Below, in pieces: positions 8,345 through 19,033 of a DNA stretch of 64,000 nucleotides; positions within the stretch are counted from its first letter, which is position 1; each line of letters begins with the position of its first letter. The DNA lies in NCBI GenBank assembly GCA_001600695.1, contig BCKQ01000018.1:164518-228517 (forward strand), given 5' to 3'. The position numbers and the translations under genes are program-made. The notes under the pieces were generated by a model. That model saw only the letters and a list, made by a program, of their open reading frames with translations. It was not told where the DNA came from and searched no databases. Source of the stretch: Ascoidea asiatica (taxonomy: Eukaryota; Ascomycota; Saccharomycetes; Ascoideales; Ascoideaceae).

Positions 8345-11300
8345 TTAATCAAGGTATTTACTTAATGGCTCTCCTAGAACTTTTTCTATGACTTTAACTA
8401 AACCACCTCTAACTTCTAGTTCAACTGACTCATCATCATCTTCTAATAATTCTGCAATCACTGGAACTAATTGAGGCAATAAGATTTCCCATTCGCTACC
8501 AACTTTTTGAAAGAGTCCCTTCAATGTTCTAACAACCCAAAATTTCTCTTTACTTTTACAATCATATTTGCTATGTTGAATTAATAATTTACATAATTTT
8601 TTATTATGTTCTTCACTACTACACTTTTGGGATAATAATACAATACTTTTAACTAATTGTTTTCCGATATTATCCTCTATATTTATAAACTGATTAGTTA
8701 ATCCTTCTGAAATTGAATCAAATCTGGTTTCAATTCTCCAATATCCTGAAGTTTCTTTATCTGAACTATCATATCTAAATGATGAACATAATGAAATTAG
8801 TATTAACCTTCTTAAATTTATATCATTAAATTCACCTTTGGAAAATTTATCTAATAATTTTATAACATTATCTAAAATATATGAATAATATGTTGTTATT
8901 ACTGATTTTAAATTCTCTTGAAATTTATTAAAAAATTTAAAAAATGAAATTAGTCTTTCATTTTCTGTAATTTTTTTATTTGTAATACCTTCTCCATTAA
9001 ATGCCCATCTTGTAATTAATGCAAATGATGGTCTAAAAATCTTTTCATCTGTTTTCAATGCATAATCATTACCACATTGGAAAAATAATGATTCAATTCT
9101 TTGAATTGTATTATTATCAAATGAACTTTCCACTCTATATTCAAATGTTAAAATTAAAAATTTAAAAAATATTGAAGAATTTGAATTTGCTGTTTTTCTA
9201 TCCATTAGGTTTATAACCTTAATCATTACATTTAAAAATAATCCAATTGTTATTGGTGATTTAGATTTAGATGTAGTTTTCCATAAATTACAAAGATCTT
9301 TTAAAACAATTTGTTTATCCATACTTTTAACAATAACATTAAGTATTAAAATTCTTGTTTTCTCATTAATATTATTTGAATTGAAAATATTTATAAAAAT
9401 TCTACTAATATTAGTTTGCATAAATACTGGCATTTTCTTGATTAAATTAGAATGTAAAAGTAATATTGATGTTTGAAGTAAAGTTTCTGCCGAAACTTCA
9501 AATTCGTCTTCTTTTTCTTTTATTGCGGCGCTTTCTTTTTCACTTTTTGATTTATTTGAATTTTGATCAAAAAGATCAAATGAAGATTTTAAAATCTTTG
9601 GGAAAAGACTAATAGATTTAATACCGATCACATTAATAATACGAGAAATTAAATTAACAGATGATATAATTACCTCTGCTGAACAAGTTTTATCACCTAA
9701 ATTATATGTAGATAATGAAAGGGATTTCATTAAGGAATCACTTGTAATATTATCACCAAATTTATAAACTAAAGAATTTAATGTATCTAAAGAATTTTGA
9801 ATCAATCCAACATTTGAATTTTGTTTCACAACAGCTAATAATTCTGGAGCTAAAATATTTGCAGTTGAAATAGAATTTTCATCATTGGCTGATTCAAGTT
9901 CAAATTGATTTTCTATTTGTTTAACAATTTGACTAGTAACATTCAATGACATTTCATCTGAATCTTTATTTATTTCTTTTAATAATTTTATAGAAGCTTC
10001 AACAAATTGATTGATGGGTAAGCATCCTAATAAATCTTTCAAAAGATTGATTAATGAGCTTTTAATATTGTTCTGAAGTTCTTCTTCCCCTTCATCTAAG
10101 ATATCTTCATCGCCATATTCATTTATAGTAACCATTAAAACATTAATAAGGTTTTTAAACTTATCTAGAAGTTCATTAATATAATCTTGTTTAGAACGAG
10201 GATCTAATAGTGTACCAATAACTTTAAGTTTTAACAAAGGTGCTTTATTGGAGTAACTTGATTCTGCTGAGCTCAATAAACTAACATCAATAAAATGTAA
10301 AATATTTCTTTGCAATTGAGAAAGTTCATTATTATTTTTATAAACTAATGCTGGACCAAAAACAGGCCTTAATAATGTCTGGGACTCAAATTTTGTAAGA
10401 TTTTCCTTTTTCTCTTTCTTAATATTGATGACTTTCAAAACTTCAAGCTCTCTCCATAATTTAATAATACTAGATATAGAATTGATTTGTTCAATAACAG
10501 AGAATTTTTCAAAAAATGAATAAAAAAAATCAGTTAAGGATCTACATTCTCCCATTTTATGTTCCACTAAAGATTCAGAATATTGTACACCGATCAAAAA
10601 CATTATAATATGAATAGAATAAGCTGATCCTAAGGTTGAAGCCACTGTATAAAATAATTTAACTCTTCTATGTCTAGGAATATGAAAGAAAGCACTAATA
10701 AAACTTGTCAATAAAAGTTCGACTTCTTCAACTTGACCATTCTCAACATTTGAAGCCAAGGCTGGAACAACATTCATTATAGTCTGTTCAATAACATTAG
10801 CTGAAAATTCATCATCTTGTCTAATAGTATGAGATCCCATAAATGTAAATATGGGCATCACTGAGTGTAATATTAATTCTGGATTTACTTTTGCTAAAGA
10901 GGCTATAACAAGTAAAAGTTTGTTTTGATATTGAGGAGATTGAGAAGAACGAATAGAGGAAACTATTAGATCAGCACGAACAGGATTTTCCTTTAATTCA
11001 AATGAGGTGGATGCCATTCTATCAACAGTTAAAAGAATTGAAGATGCTAAGGTCTCTTGAGTATATAAAACTGGCAAATTTCCATCAGCACCAAGGGTGT
11101 CTAAATCCGATAATAAATTAACCAAAATTGAAAGTAATTCGGAGGTTGGTGTTATAAATTTTCCCTTTTGTTCGTAAACTTCTAGAATTATGGTCAATTT
11201 TTTCAAATATACTTCAGCAACCTTTGCAACATCTGTTTTCTTCATAGCTTGTTTGGTAACATTTGAGGAACGTCTTCTTCTTTTGGCAACAAATTGTGAG

Positions 11301-13933
11301 TTTCCAGAATCTACAGCACTAGATTTCTCGGGTAATGATGTTGCTGTTTTTTTGAAAATCTGCAAATCTTTGAATAAGGCAGAAAAAAATTCAACCTTTT
11401 CTATTTTTAAAGATTGTAATGTAAGAACAGAATCATATAATACACCAATTATGTCGGAGTCATCTGGTTGACAGGAATCATCTAAAATCAGACTAAAAAA
11501 ACTCATTTGTAAATCAAATTTTAAAGTTGGAAATATTTCAATGATTTTATTTGCAGCTTTTTCAGCCAAATTTGCATGAATAGAATGTAATCCATTTTTG
11601 AGAAAATTTATACCTGTTGAACTTTTCTCTATGGGAGAAATTATGTCAACGATTGTTTTTTCAAATAAATTAAACTGAAATCCAAAATTCTCACACAGAC
11701 TTTCCCAAAAAGCCCTTTTCTTAGTATATTCATTTAATAAATCTTTGAATAATTCAGATGATTGAGCAATTTTAAGGGATTTTGAAATTGCATTATCGTT
11801 ATTAAAAGCTAAAACAATAGTTAATAATTGTATTTTGCAAAAAGGTAAATTTAAAAGTAATACTTGATTTGATAAAAATGCAAGAAAAAGTTTTCCGATT
11901 TTTTTAATATTGAAAAGCTGGTGAACAAAAAAAGTTTTCATTTGATTATTATCCAAAATAAAGTCATCTAAATTGACTAATATTTTTTCTATTAAAGTCT
12001 TTGAATCCTTAGCACTTAAAACAACCAATTCAGTTGAGCTATCTCCATCATATAAATCTGATAATAAAGCATCTTTTTTCAAATTTTCAAGTTTTATAGT
12101 TTTAACTAAGTCAGCAGCTAAAGTTCTAACCAATTTATTTGAATCTGTAAGTAATGAAATACAAATGGGTAACAATAATATTAGTGATTTTTCTTTTTTT
12201 TCATTCAAATTTATTTTAAGATATTTAAGAGCCATTGCTCTTGCATTTATGGGGCAATTTAAGCTAACTGAAACTCGGATAAGAAAAGTAATAAGACCTG
12301 AATTTTCCAAGAAAACTTCATTTAAAAAAGTTTTAGCTGAATTGGAGGTTATGGAAGTGTAAAACAAAGTAAGCAATTGATCGAATTCTTTATTTACTGA
12401 ATCATTGGAATGAAGAAATGAGACAATTTTCGTTTTATTTTTCTCAAAATTTGCAGTAAGCTCAGCTAATATCTTTTCATTAGGCTCATTGGAATCTTCT
12501 TCTAGTTCAATATCACCATCTGCATCGCTTGTCAATTTATTTGAAATAAGATTAATATTTTCTTCTAGATCGAATGTTGTTTGTAGATTAAGTTCTAATT
12601 TTTGAATATCCATATTATTCATTTTTAATGATTCAATCACTAAATTCTTATGTTTTGATAAAAAATATTCGAAAACATGAACAATATTAGAATTATCTTT
12701 TACTAAAGATTGAGTTTGACTGACTTTAATTGAATCGAATAAAATTGCTTTGTTTTGACTTTGACTAAAAGTTATCAAATGAAGTAATTGATTGATTATT
12801 TTATTAGCAGTAATATCAACAGATTTGTTTATAATTATTGATCTTAGTAAAGATGAAAAAAAATTAGAACTTGAAGTTTCATAAAGACTAATAATCAATT
12901 CAATATAATCTTCATTAGAATTGAAAAAATCGAGTACTAATTTCAAATTATTTGAAGATATTGGTTTTAAGACATCTGGTGAAATAGATTGATATACTTT
13001 AACTACTGAGATAATAGCAGTTCTTTTGGAAAACTTATAGTCCGATGATAGAATGGTTTCAGTTATAGCATTTATAACATTGTTGTCTAATGGGACAGTA
13101 GCTGATAAAACAGGTAATAAAGTATGAGCTGTTATTTGAGAATCAGTATTTGATGAGTTCAAAGAAATGGATGAAAATTGTAAAATTATCGCAGTTATTT
13201 CTTTTAAGTATGTTTCATTTGTAGAATTGGAAGCCAACAAATTTAAGAAAATTTTAATGATAAAAATCAATTGAAATTTGTATTGAAAATTTTTCTTAAT
13301 TTGACTTGTTAAAAAGTTAATATATAATTTCATAAAATCAAGATCCTTAAAGGCCTTTAATACAGCGACATATGAGACTTTCTGGGAAGAATTTGGACCT
13401 TGTTTTTTGAAAGCTGATAACCAATTAAATAAAGGAGGTAGGGCATTGGTATTTATGATACCTATTATTTTTGTGAATATTTCTGATTGAAAATAAGGTA
13501 AAGAGTATATTAATAATGATTCTACATTCTCTTTATGGATGTTTATATTAAATCTTCTAATTAACCATTCAAGACAATTCAAAGTATCAGGATTTTGAGG
13601 AAATTGATTAGAAGAAAATAATAAAGATAAGAATAAATCAATAGCATTGTTTAAATTCTGAATTTGATCTTTTGTTTGAACATTTCTATCTATAGAAATT
13701 GAAGATTCAGAAAACAAAGACAATTTAAACTTGGAGAATCTTTTATCAAAAGATTCTAATTCCAACAATGATTCATATGCTATTGCATATAAAGAATCGA
13801 AATCTTGTGATGCAGCTGTTTTTGGATCATATATTAAAGAAAGAGAATGAATTTTACTTCTTTTCTTACGATCTAAAACCACTGCAGCATTACTATCAGC
13901 AATTTTAGAAAGTTGTGCTGACAAAGAGGACAT
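8345..13933 (-). CDS. UTP10: U3 snoRNP / SSU processome protein Utp10 (HEATR1 family)
   Basis: This 1862-residue HEAT-repeat protein belongs to the t-UTP/UtpA subcomplex of the small-subunit processome. It acts in the nucleolus in 18S pre-rRNA processing and supports Pol I transcription. The N terminus (MSSLSAQLSKIADSNAAVVL, then KRSKIHSLSLIYDP) matches the Utp10 start. The rest is alpha-helical HEAT-like repeats, and the C-terminal BP28-type region ends with helices including LVPVIAELLEDDDESVELEV. S. cerevisiae Utp10 is about 1770 residues, so the length fits. There is no sign of truncation or intron. ORFs on the opposite strand inside it (11190-11471, 11973-12362) are shadows. The promoter lies in the 800 bases before the KRE6-like gene. 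Confidence 0.93.
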   Translation of the reverse strand: MSSLSAQLSKIADSNAAVVLDRKKRSKIHSLSLIYDPKTAASQDFDSLYAIAYESLLELESFDKRFSKFKLSLFSESSISIDRNVQTKDQIQNLNNAIDLFLSLLFSSNQFPQNPDTLNCLEWLIRRFNINIHKENVESLLIYSLPYFQSEIFTKIIGIINTNALPPLFNWLSAFKKQGPNSSQKVSYVAVLKAFKDLDFMKLYINFLTSQIKKNFQYKFQLIFIIKIFLNLLASNSTNETYLKEITAIILQFSSISLNSSNTDSQITAHTLLPVLSATVPLDNNVINAITETILSSDYKFSKRTAIISVVKVYQSISPDVLKPISSNNLKLVLDFFNSNEDYIELIISLYETSSSNFFSSLLRSIIINKSVDITANKIINQLLHLITFSQSQNKAILFDSIKVSQTQSLVKDNSNIVHVFEYFLSKHKNLVIESLKMNNMDIQKLELNLQTTFDLEENINLISNKLTSDADGDIELEEDSNEPNEKILAELTANFEKNKTKIVSFLHSNDSVNKEFDQLLTLFYTSITSNSAKTFLNEVFLENSGLITFLIRVSVSLNCPINARAMALKYLKINLNEKKEKSLILLLPICISLLTDSNKLVRTLAADLVKTIKLENLKKDALLSDLYDGDSSTELVVLSAKDSKTLIEKILVNLDDFILDNNQMKTFFVHQLFNIKKIGKLFLAFLSNQVLLLNLPFCKIQLLTIVLAFNNDNAISKSLKIAQSSELFKDLLNEYTKKRAFWESLCENFGFQFNLFEKTIVDIISPIEKSSTGINFLKNGLHSIHANLAEKAANKIIEIFPTLKFDLQMSFFSLILDDSCQPDDSDIIGVLYDSVLTLQSLKIEKVEFFSALFKDLQIFKKTATSLPEKSSAVDSGNSQFVAKRRRRSSNVTKQAMKKTDVAKVAEVYLKKLTIILEVYEQKGKFITPTSELLSILVNLLSDLDTLGADGNLPVLYTQETLASSILLTVDRMASTSFELKENPVRADLIVSSIRSSQSPQYQNKLLLVIASLAKVNPELILHSVMPIFTFMGSHTIRQDDEFSANVIEQTIMNVVPALASNVENGQVEEVELLLTSFISAFFHIPRHRRVKLFYTVASTLGSAYSIHIIMFLIGVQYSESLVEHKMGECRSLTDFFYSFFEKFSVIEQINSISSIIKLWRELEVLKVINIKKEKKENLTKFESQTLLRPVFGPALVYKNNNELSQLQRNILHFIDVSLLSSAESSYSNKAPLLKLKVIGTLLDPRSKQDYINELLDKFKNLINVLMVTINEYGDEDILDEGEEELQNNIKSSLINLLKDLLGCLPINQFVEASIKLLKEINKDSDEMSLNVTSQIVKQIENQFELESANDENSISTANILAPELLAVVKQNSNVGLIQNSLDTLNSLVYKFGDNITSDSLMKSLSLSTYNLGDKTCSAEVIISSVNLISRIINVIGIKSISLFPKILKSSFDLFDQNSNKSKSEKESAAIKEKEDEFEVSAETLLQTSILLLHSNLIKKMPVFMQTNISRIFINIFNSNNINEKTRILILNVIVKSMDKQIVLKDLCNLWKTTSKSKSPITIGLFLNVMIKVINLMDRKTANSNSSIFFKFLILTFEYRVESSFDNNTIQRIESLFFQCGNDYALKTDEKIFRPSFALITRWAFNGEGITNKKITENERLISFFKFFNKFQENLKSVITTYYSYILDNVIKLLDKFSKGEFNDINLRRLILISLCSSFRYDSSDKETSGYWRIETRFDSISEGLTNQFINIEDNIGKQLVKSIVLLSQKCSSEEHNKKLCKLLIQHSKYDCKSKEKFWVVRTLKGLFQKVGSEWEILLPQLVPVIAELLEDDDESVELEVRGGLVKVIEKVLGEPLSKYLD

Positions 13934-14743
13934 TTTTCTTGAATATATTTATCTTGGATAATTTTTTTCTTTTTTTTCTTTATTCTACCTGTTTTTATCT
14001 TTTTTTCCTCAGTTTTAGAAAGGTTTAAAAGTAATACTTTATGTTCTTCAATCTTTTTTTTGTTTAGCGGTTGAAAAGTTTGAATTTCTTCACCGTTATA
14101 AAAAAACTTTCAAAAAAAAAAAAATTTCCAGGAGCAAGAATATGCAATTCAACCTGCGGTTATGCTCAATAAGCGTTGCGTTAATATCGCGCTATTTATT
14201 GCGCTGGTTTTGCACTATTTTTGTGCCTTTATCGAGATTTTGGATTATCTTGAAAAAATTTATTCTTTGAATGTTTGCAGAAAAATTATTTTATTATTTT
14301 TTATTAAATATATTTTCTATTTTGGAAATCATTCAATTGAATGTTAATCCTAATACTATTTAATAATCTTACTAATACAATAAACTCAGAAAATCAAAAC
14401 CCCTAAAAAACTAATATGTGTCGAATGAAATGTAAGAAAAAAAAAGAAATATTCAAATCCCCAGTTGAATATAAAATACCAGAAATCCTAAATAATCAAA
14501 AACAAAAAAAAGACCATTACAACTGAAATCCCTGAATTTTTCAAAGGATGAAAAAGAATTGAAATCTAAAAAATCAAATAAATATAAAACAAAAAAGTAA
14601 AGTTTAAAAATGTTCAAAAATTGATCAAGAAAGAATTGAAAATTGAAATGAAAAATGAGAAAAGAAATGAAAAAATTAATGAAAAAAGGAAATGAAAAAA
14701 AACTAAAATAAAATTGGATCTGAAATTGAAGAAAAACTATTAT
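13934..14743. other. UTP10 promoter and KRE6-like 3' region
   Basis: This gap contains the UTP10 promoter, with A/T runs that include AAAAATTT near 14110-14127 resembling the RRPE element of ribosome-biogenesis genes. It also holds the A-rich 3' flank of the KRE6-like gene. A 61-aa ORF (14162-14347) has no homology I recognise and is not called. Confidence 0.5.
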
Positions 14744-17026
14744 TTAACAGTCATTAACTAAAGTATTTTTTGGAAATGAATATCCAGCTTTTTTCCAACT
14801 TGTTAAATTAACATTAGAATAAGCGTTTAAATGATTTTGAATATAATCATAAGTTGGATAATCACTTGGATCACAACCAACATTTACACTGTTATTTGGT
14901 TGATAAACTCTAACAAAATCAACTTTCATTGTTACTGGAAATTTTAGCATTGGCCAATCAATATAAGCCCAAGAATTACTTATACCTAAATTTAAAATTA
15001 TTGACATTGGTTCTTTAGAAATATATCTCCAATCAATATTACCATTTGGATGTAAAGCATATGAATGTAAAGTCATAGTTGGATCATCACCAACATACCA
15101 TCTGATATAACCATTATCATTATCATTAATATATTCAAAACCATATTTTTGATATCTAATTTCATCAGTTGAAGAAGATTTAAATTCATACCAACTATTA
15201 TTTAAAGTTGTTACACCTGAAATTGCTTGTTGAAATGGACCACCAGCATATGTATTCATTGAAGTTACTGAAGAATTATCAATTTCAATAAAATCATAAT
15301 CTGGCATATACCAAATATCATAAGGAGCAACTTGTAAAGATTGAGAAGCAACACCAACACCAACACTTGTATCTTGAGCACCTTCTAAAGCATCAATTTC
15401 AGGAGCACCTCTTCCAGTTCCTTTATTTGGATGATCTTCACCTTTACAAGTACAAGAATTTAAACGTTGACCAGGTAAATAATTTATACCATCAGGAGAA
15501 GATTGATTTGGAGTTATACCGGAATCACAAGAATCATAAGAATATGGCCAAATACCTTCAGTTGAAGCTAAATAACCAGGTCTACCTAAATTACCCATTG
15601 TCCAAATTCCAGGCCATAAACCAGTTATATTACCAAAATTTGGTAAATTAACAGAAGCTTCAAGTTTACCTTGAGTAAAACAAAATTTATTCCAACTTTG
15701 TAACATTCCAGATCTATAAAATAAATTATGATTTTTAAAAGCATCCATTTTAATAATTAAAGTACCATTTGAAGTTGTAATTGAATCAGGATCATACCAT
15801 TCTAAGTCATTTGTTGCAGCATAATTTAAATCACCACCTTCCCAAAATTGATCATCACCATTATAAAAAGTTCTACCATTTTTATTAAATTCATCACTAA
15901 ATACTAAATTCCAAATTTCACCAGATTTTGAAGTTGTTGATAATTTATTATCTGGTGTATCATTATCAATTAAATTTGTTCTAATTGCAGATAAAGTTGG
16001 ATAAATATAATCAGATAATTTAATTTCTATAGAATTTTCATTTAAATTTTTATTTACAGTTATATTTGAAAATGTAAATAATGGTAAAATTACAAAAATT
16101 GCAATTGCAGTAAAACCTAAGATTATAAAAGCTAATAAACCTGAACCAGATCTTTTATCCATTGATTTTAAATCATAATACATATGATGTTTTTGATATT
16201 TTGCATCTTCAATTGGATCTGGATTATGTAAATAATCATCACTTTCTTTTTCATCTATATGTAAAGGAAATAAAGAAGTTGGATAACCACCAAATGGAGA
16301 ATAATTTATAAATTGAGAATTTAAATCTGATTTAGAATTTGAATTTGAGTTTGAATTTGTATTTGAATTTGAATTTAAAAATGGAGATGAATTACTACTT
16401 TTAATACTTGATTTATCTGTATTAGTATTAGTACTTGTGTTTAATTTTAAAAGAGGATATCTATCAAAACCTCTTGGCTCTAAATCAAAATTTTTATTAT
16501 TATTACTATTTAAGTTAAAAATACTATTTGAATTACTTATACTATTTAAATTATTATTTGAAATATTACTTATATTTTTTATATTATTTGATATTGAAAT
16601 TGAATTATTTTTAGTTAAATCCATTGGATTTAAACTTATATTACGATTAATATTATTATTGTTATTGTTATTTGAAATTGAATTTGAAGTTGAGATTAAA
16701 TTATTTTTTAATAAGTTTGAAGAAGAATGATCAGAAGAATCATAATCTAAATTTAATATTGAAGATGATATTTTTCTATTATCATTAAAAGGATCATTTT
16801 GATCATTTTGATCAATATTATTATTATGAATATTCCCGATATTATTATTACTATCGGTATTATTATTATTATTATTGATTAACAGTGAAGATAAAGAATC
16901 ATCTGAATCATAGATTGGAGAGTTTACAATATGATCTCTGTTATCATTGTTATTATTATTATTATTACTTTCATTATCATTTCCTGTTAAATTTCTGATA
17001 TTATTTTCGTTGATCTTCGAAACCAT
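14744..17026 (-). CDS. KRE6: Beta-1,6-glucan synthesis protein of the Kre6/Skn1 family (GH16 fold)
   Basis: This 760-residue type II membrane protein has a low-complexity Asn/Ser-rich cytosolic N terminus (1-290), one membrane span (about 296-320) and a luminal GH16-type domain. The GH16 catalytic signature EIDALE is intact at 543-548. Other family features include FSDEFNKNGRTFY, WEGGDLNYAATNDLEWYDP and GLWPGIWTMGNLGRPGY. Kre6 and Skn1 are Golgi/ER proteins required for beta-1,6-glucan of the cell wall. I cannot separate KRE6 from SKN1 by eye; most yeasts outside the whole-genome-duplication clade have one or more such paralogues. I start at the ATG ending at 17026, because the two codons before it begin with TTG. 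It diverges from MBA1. Confidence 0.93.
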   Translation of the reverse strand: MVSKINENNIRNLTGNDNESNNNNNNNDNRDHIVNSPIYDSDDSLSSLLINNNNNNTDSNNNIGNIHNNNIDQNDQNDPFNDNRKISSSILNLDYDSSDHSSSNLLKNNLISTSNSISNNNNNNNINRNISLNPMDLTKNNSISISNNIKNISNISNNNLNSISNSNSIFNLNSNNNKNFDLEPRGFDRYPLLKLNTSTNTNTDKSSIKSSNSSPFLNSNSNTNSNSNSNSKSDLNSQFINYSPFGGYPTSLFPLHIDEKESDDYLHNPDPIEDAKYQKHHMYYDLKSMDKRSGSGLLAFIILGFTAIAIFVILPLFTFSNITVNKNLNENSIEIKLSDYIYPTLSAIRTNLIDNDTPDNKLSTTSKSGEIWNLVFSDEFNKNGRTFYNGDDQFWEGGDLNYAATNDLEWYDPDSITTSNGTLIIKMDAFKNHNLFYRSGMLQSWNKFCFTQGKLEASVNLPNFGNITGLWPGIWTMGNLGRPGYLASTEGIWPYSYDSCDSGITPNQSSPDGINYLPGQRLNSCTCKGEDHPNKGTGRGAPEIDALEGAQDTSVGVGVASQSLQVAPYDIWYMPDYDFIEIDNSSVTSMNTYAGGPFQQAISGVTTLNNSWYEFKSSSTDEIRYQKYGFEYINDNDNGYIRWYVGDDPTMTLHSYALHPNGNIDWRYISKEPMSIILNLGISNSWAYIDWPMLKFPVTMKVDFVRVYQPNNSVNVGCDPSDYPTYDYIQNHLNAYSNVNLTSWKKAGYSFPKNTLVNDC

Positions 17027-17839
17027 TTTCAATACTTTTAATACTTTTAATACGCAATTTTTAACGTTAAGTTACTTGAAATTAATACTGACGAGTCTTG
17101 GAAGATGAGAAAATAAAGTTTAAGCCCCGATTATTATCAATTAATTAAAAAGAATTAAGAAATAAAGGTTTAATATAATAATTTTACAATTAAATATATA
17201 AATAATAGTAATTTTACAATAATATATAATATATAAAAAAAATAATATAATAATACAACAAAGAAAGAAAGAAATCGAGTATCTTGTTTAGTTTTAGTTT
17301 TAAATTCTAGATTATGAAAATTACTTTAGAGATTCAAGTGAAAAATAACCAATATTTAATATGGACTATCAAATATCACTTAGCAAAAACAGCAATTTAA
17401 GAGTAAGTTATTTGGGGTGCCTTACTAATTGAACATACTCCTTATTAAAGTTCTATCAAATACTCCAAGAAGAAAGAAGAACGGAAACGGCACTCGAGAA
17501 AGCGACGCGGTTTCGTAATGGCGGCAGTGGCGTGACCGTGACGGAGCCACCGTTGCTAGATCTAGACAAAGAGCACGTGTAAATATATCACATGACTTCT
17601 ACACTCTCAGCTTTCGTTTGCATTTTTCAGTCGGTGCCTCAGCGAGATTCTGCTCGCTTTCCTCGAAGGTTTTTCAGATGCCTGTGAATCTAAAGTTTGG
17701 AGAGGTGACTGAAGATAGAGCAGCAGATAAAGCACCAGATCCAGCAGAAGACACTGATTTTGAAGGAGTGTGTTTGCATTGTACTTCTAGTTCCATTGTT
17801 GTTCGTTTTGATTCTTCATTTACAAGAAGTTCTAGAACC
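17027..17839. promoter_or_regulatory. Divergent promoter region KRE6-like / MBA1
   Basis: The left part is AT-rich. A GC-rich block (17460-17580) ends in GCACGTGT (CACGTG at 17574-17579), followed closely by ATCACATG (17587-17594), both matching Cbf1-type E-boxes. The stretch 17618-17839 is open in the MBA1 frame but rich in Glu/Asp and unlike a mitochondrial presequence, so I treat it as leader. A possible mini-gene (17361-17582) is discussed as a finding. Confidence 0.5.
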
Positions 17840-18850
17840 ATGATTTGTGGTTCTCAACCTAGACTTATAGCTCTTCGAAATATAAAATCTACAAATGTTT
17901 TATCTTCTTCAAATATAGGAATAAATATTATTTCCAAAGGATTTATAAATAATAATAATTTCAATTATTTGAATATCATTTCATCTTCAAGTCTTATAAA
18001 TAAAAGATTTAATTCAACTAATTCTAATGATGATAATACAGAATCAAATTCAAATATAAATTCAAAAAAAAGAAATAAAAAAAGAGGAAATCAACAAACT
18101 TTACAACATCATCAAATTGGTGTAATGTTTAATTTATATATTCCACCTTCATTTTCAAAATATCCAAATATATTTAAAGAACCTATAGTTTTTATGAAAA
18201 ATATTTTAAGAAGATTTTATTTATTAGGTTTAAATACTGTACAAATTGCAAGTTCAAGATTACAAGGTGGTATTAAACCAAAATTTTTATTATGGAAAAA
18301 TAATTCAATTGAATCTTATATTAAAGTTAATCAAAATTTTGTTTTAAAAAATTTTAAAAATTTATCAAAATTTTCAACAATTTGGGTACAAGATTCTTTA
18401 AAAAAAAGAATTAAAAATTTACCAAATAATATTCATCTTGAATGGAAATTAATTAAATTTAATAAAAATCCAAAATTAATTTCTTTTACACCATTCTTAA
18501 TTCCTGGTCAACCCTTAGATAAAGTTTTAATTGTTTATAAATTTAATACTTTACAAAGAGTTTTAAAATATAATTTAAAAACTGAAAAAATTGATAAATT
18601 AGATAGAAATGTTATTGAATATCCTGTTTTTATTTTAGATTTAGATGATAATAAATCTTTATTATGTGGTTCTGTATTTGAATCTTCAATTTATGATAAA
18701 GTTAAATTAGAACAATCTACTGTACCTGGAACTTCAATGAAAGTTAGAGGTGATATATATCGTTCTGATGATAAAGAATTAAATATTGCTGAAAATAAAC
18801 TTTCCACTTCTCAATCTCAATCCCCTCCAACACCTCCTACTTCATCTTAA
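17840..18850 (+). CDS. MBA1: Mitochondrial inner-membrane ribosome receptor Mba1
   Basis: Mba1 binds mitochondrial ribosomes at the inner membrane next to Oxa1 and helps co-translational insertion of mitochondrially encoded proteins. The conserved core is clear: IGVMFNLYIPPSFSKYPNIF, LRRFYLLGLNTVQIASSRLQ, GGIKPKFLLWKN, WKLIKFNKNPKLISFTPFLI and GQPLDKVLIVYKF, ending near KVRGDIYR. From the ATG at 17840 the protein has 336 residues (278 in S. cerevisiae). Its first 35 residues (MICGSQPRLIALRNIKSTNV...) carry Arg/Lys, Ser and no acids, as expected of a presequence. An upstream in-frame ATG at 17678 would add 54 residues including a run of acidic ones, which argues against it. The C terminus has a short Ser/Pro/Thr tail. 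It converges on DBF2. Confidence 0.9.
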   Translation: MICGSQPRLIALRNIKSTNVLSSSNIGINIISKGFINNNNFNYLNIISSSSLINKRFNSTNSNDDNTESNSNINSKKRNKKRGNQQTLQHHQIGVMFNLYIPPSFSKYPNIFKEPIVFMKNILRRFYLLGLNTVQIASSRLQGGIKPKFLLWKNNSIESYIKVNQNFVLKNFKNLSKFSTIWVQDSLKKRIKNLPNNIHLEWKLIKFNKNPKLISFTPFLIPGQPLDKVLIVYKFNTLQRVLKYNLKTEKIDKLDRNVIEYPVFILDLDDNKSLLCGSVFESSIYDKVKLEQSTVPGTSMKVRGDIYRSDDKELNIAENKLSTSQSQSPPTPPTSS

Positions 18851-19033
18851 TCATTTTAATATATTATTCGTTAATACATAATCTTGTAAATAATAATAAT
18901 TTTTAATAAAAAAATATTACATTTCTTTTTCCTCGTCAATAAGTAAAATCAAATTGTTTAATGTTCATAAATTAAAAGAAAAAAATATATATATATACTG
19001 TATATATAATTTATATAAATGAAAATAATAAAA

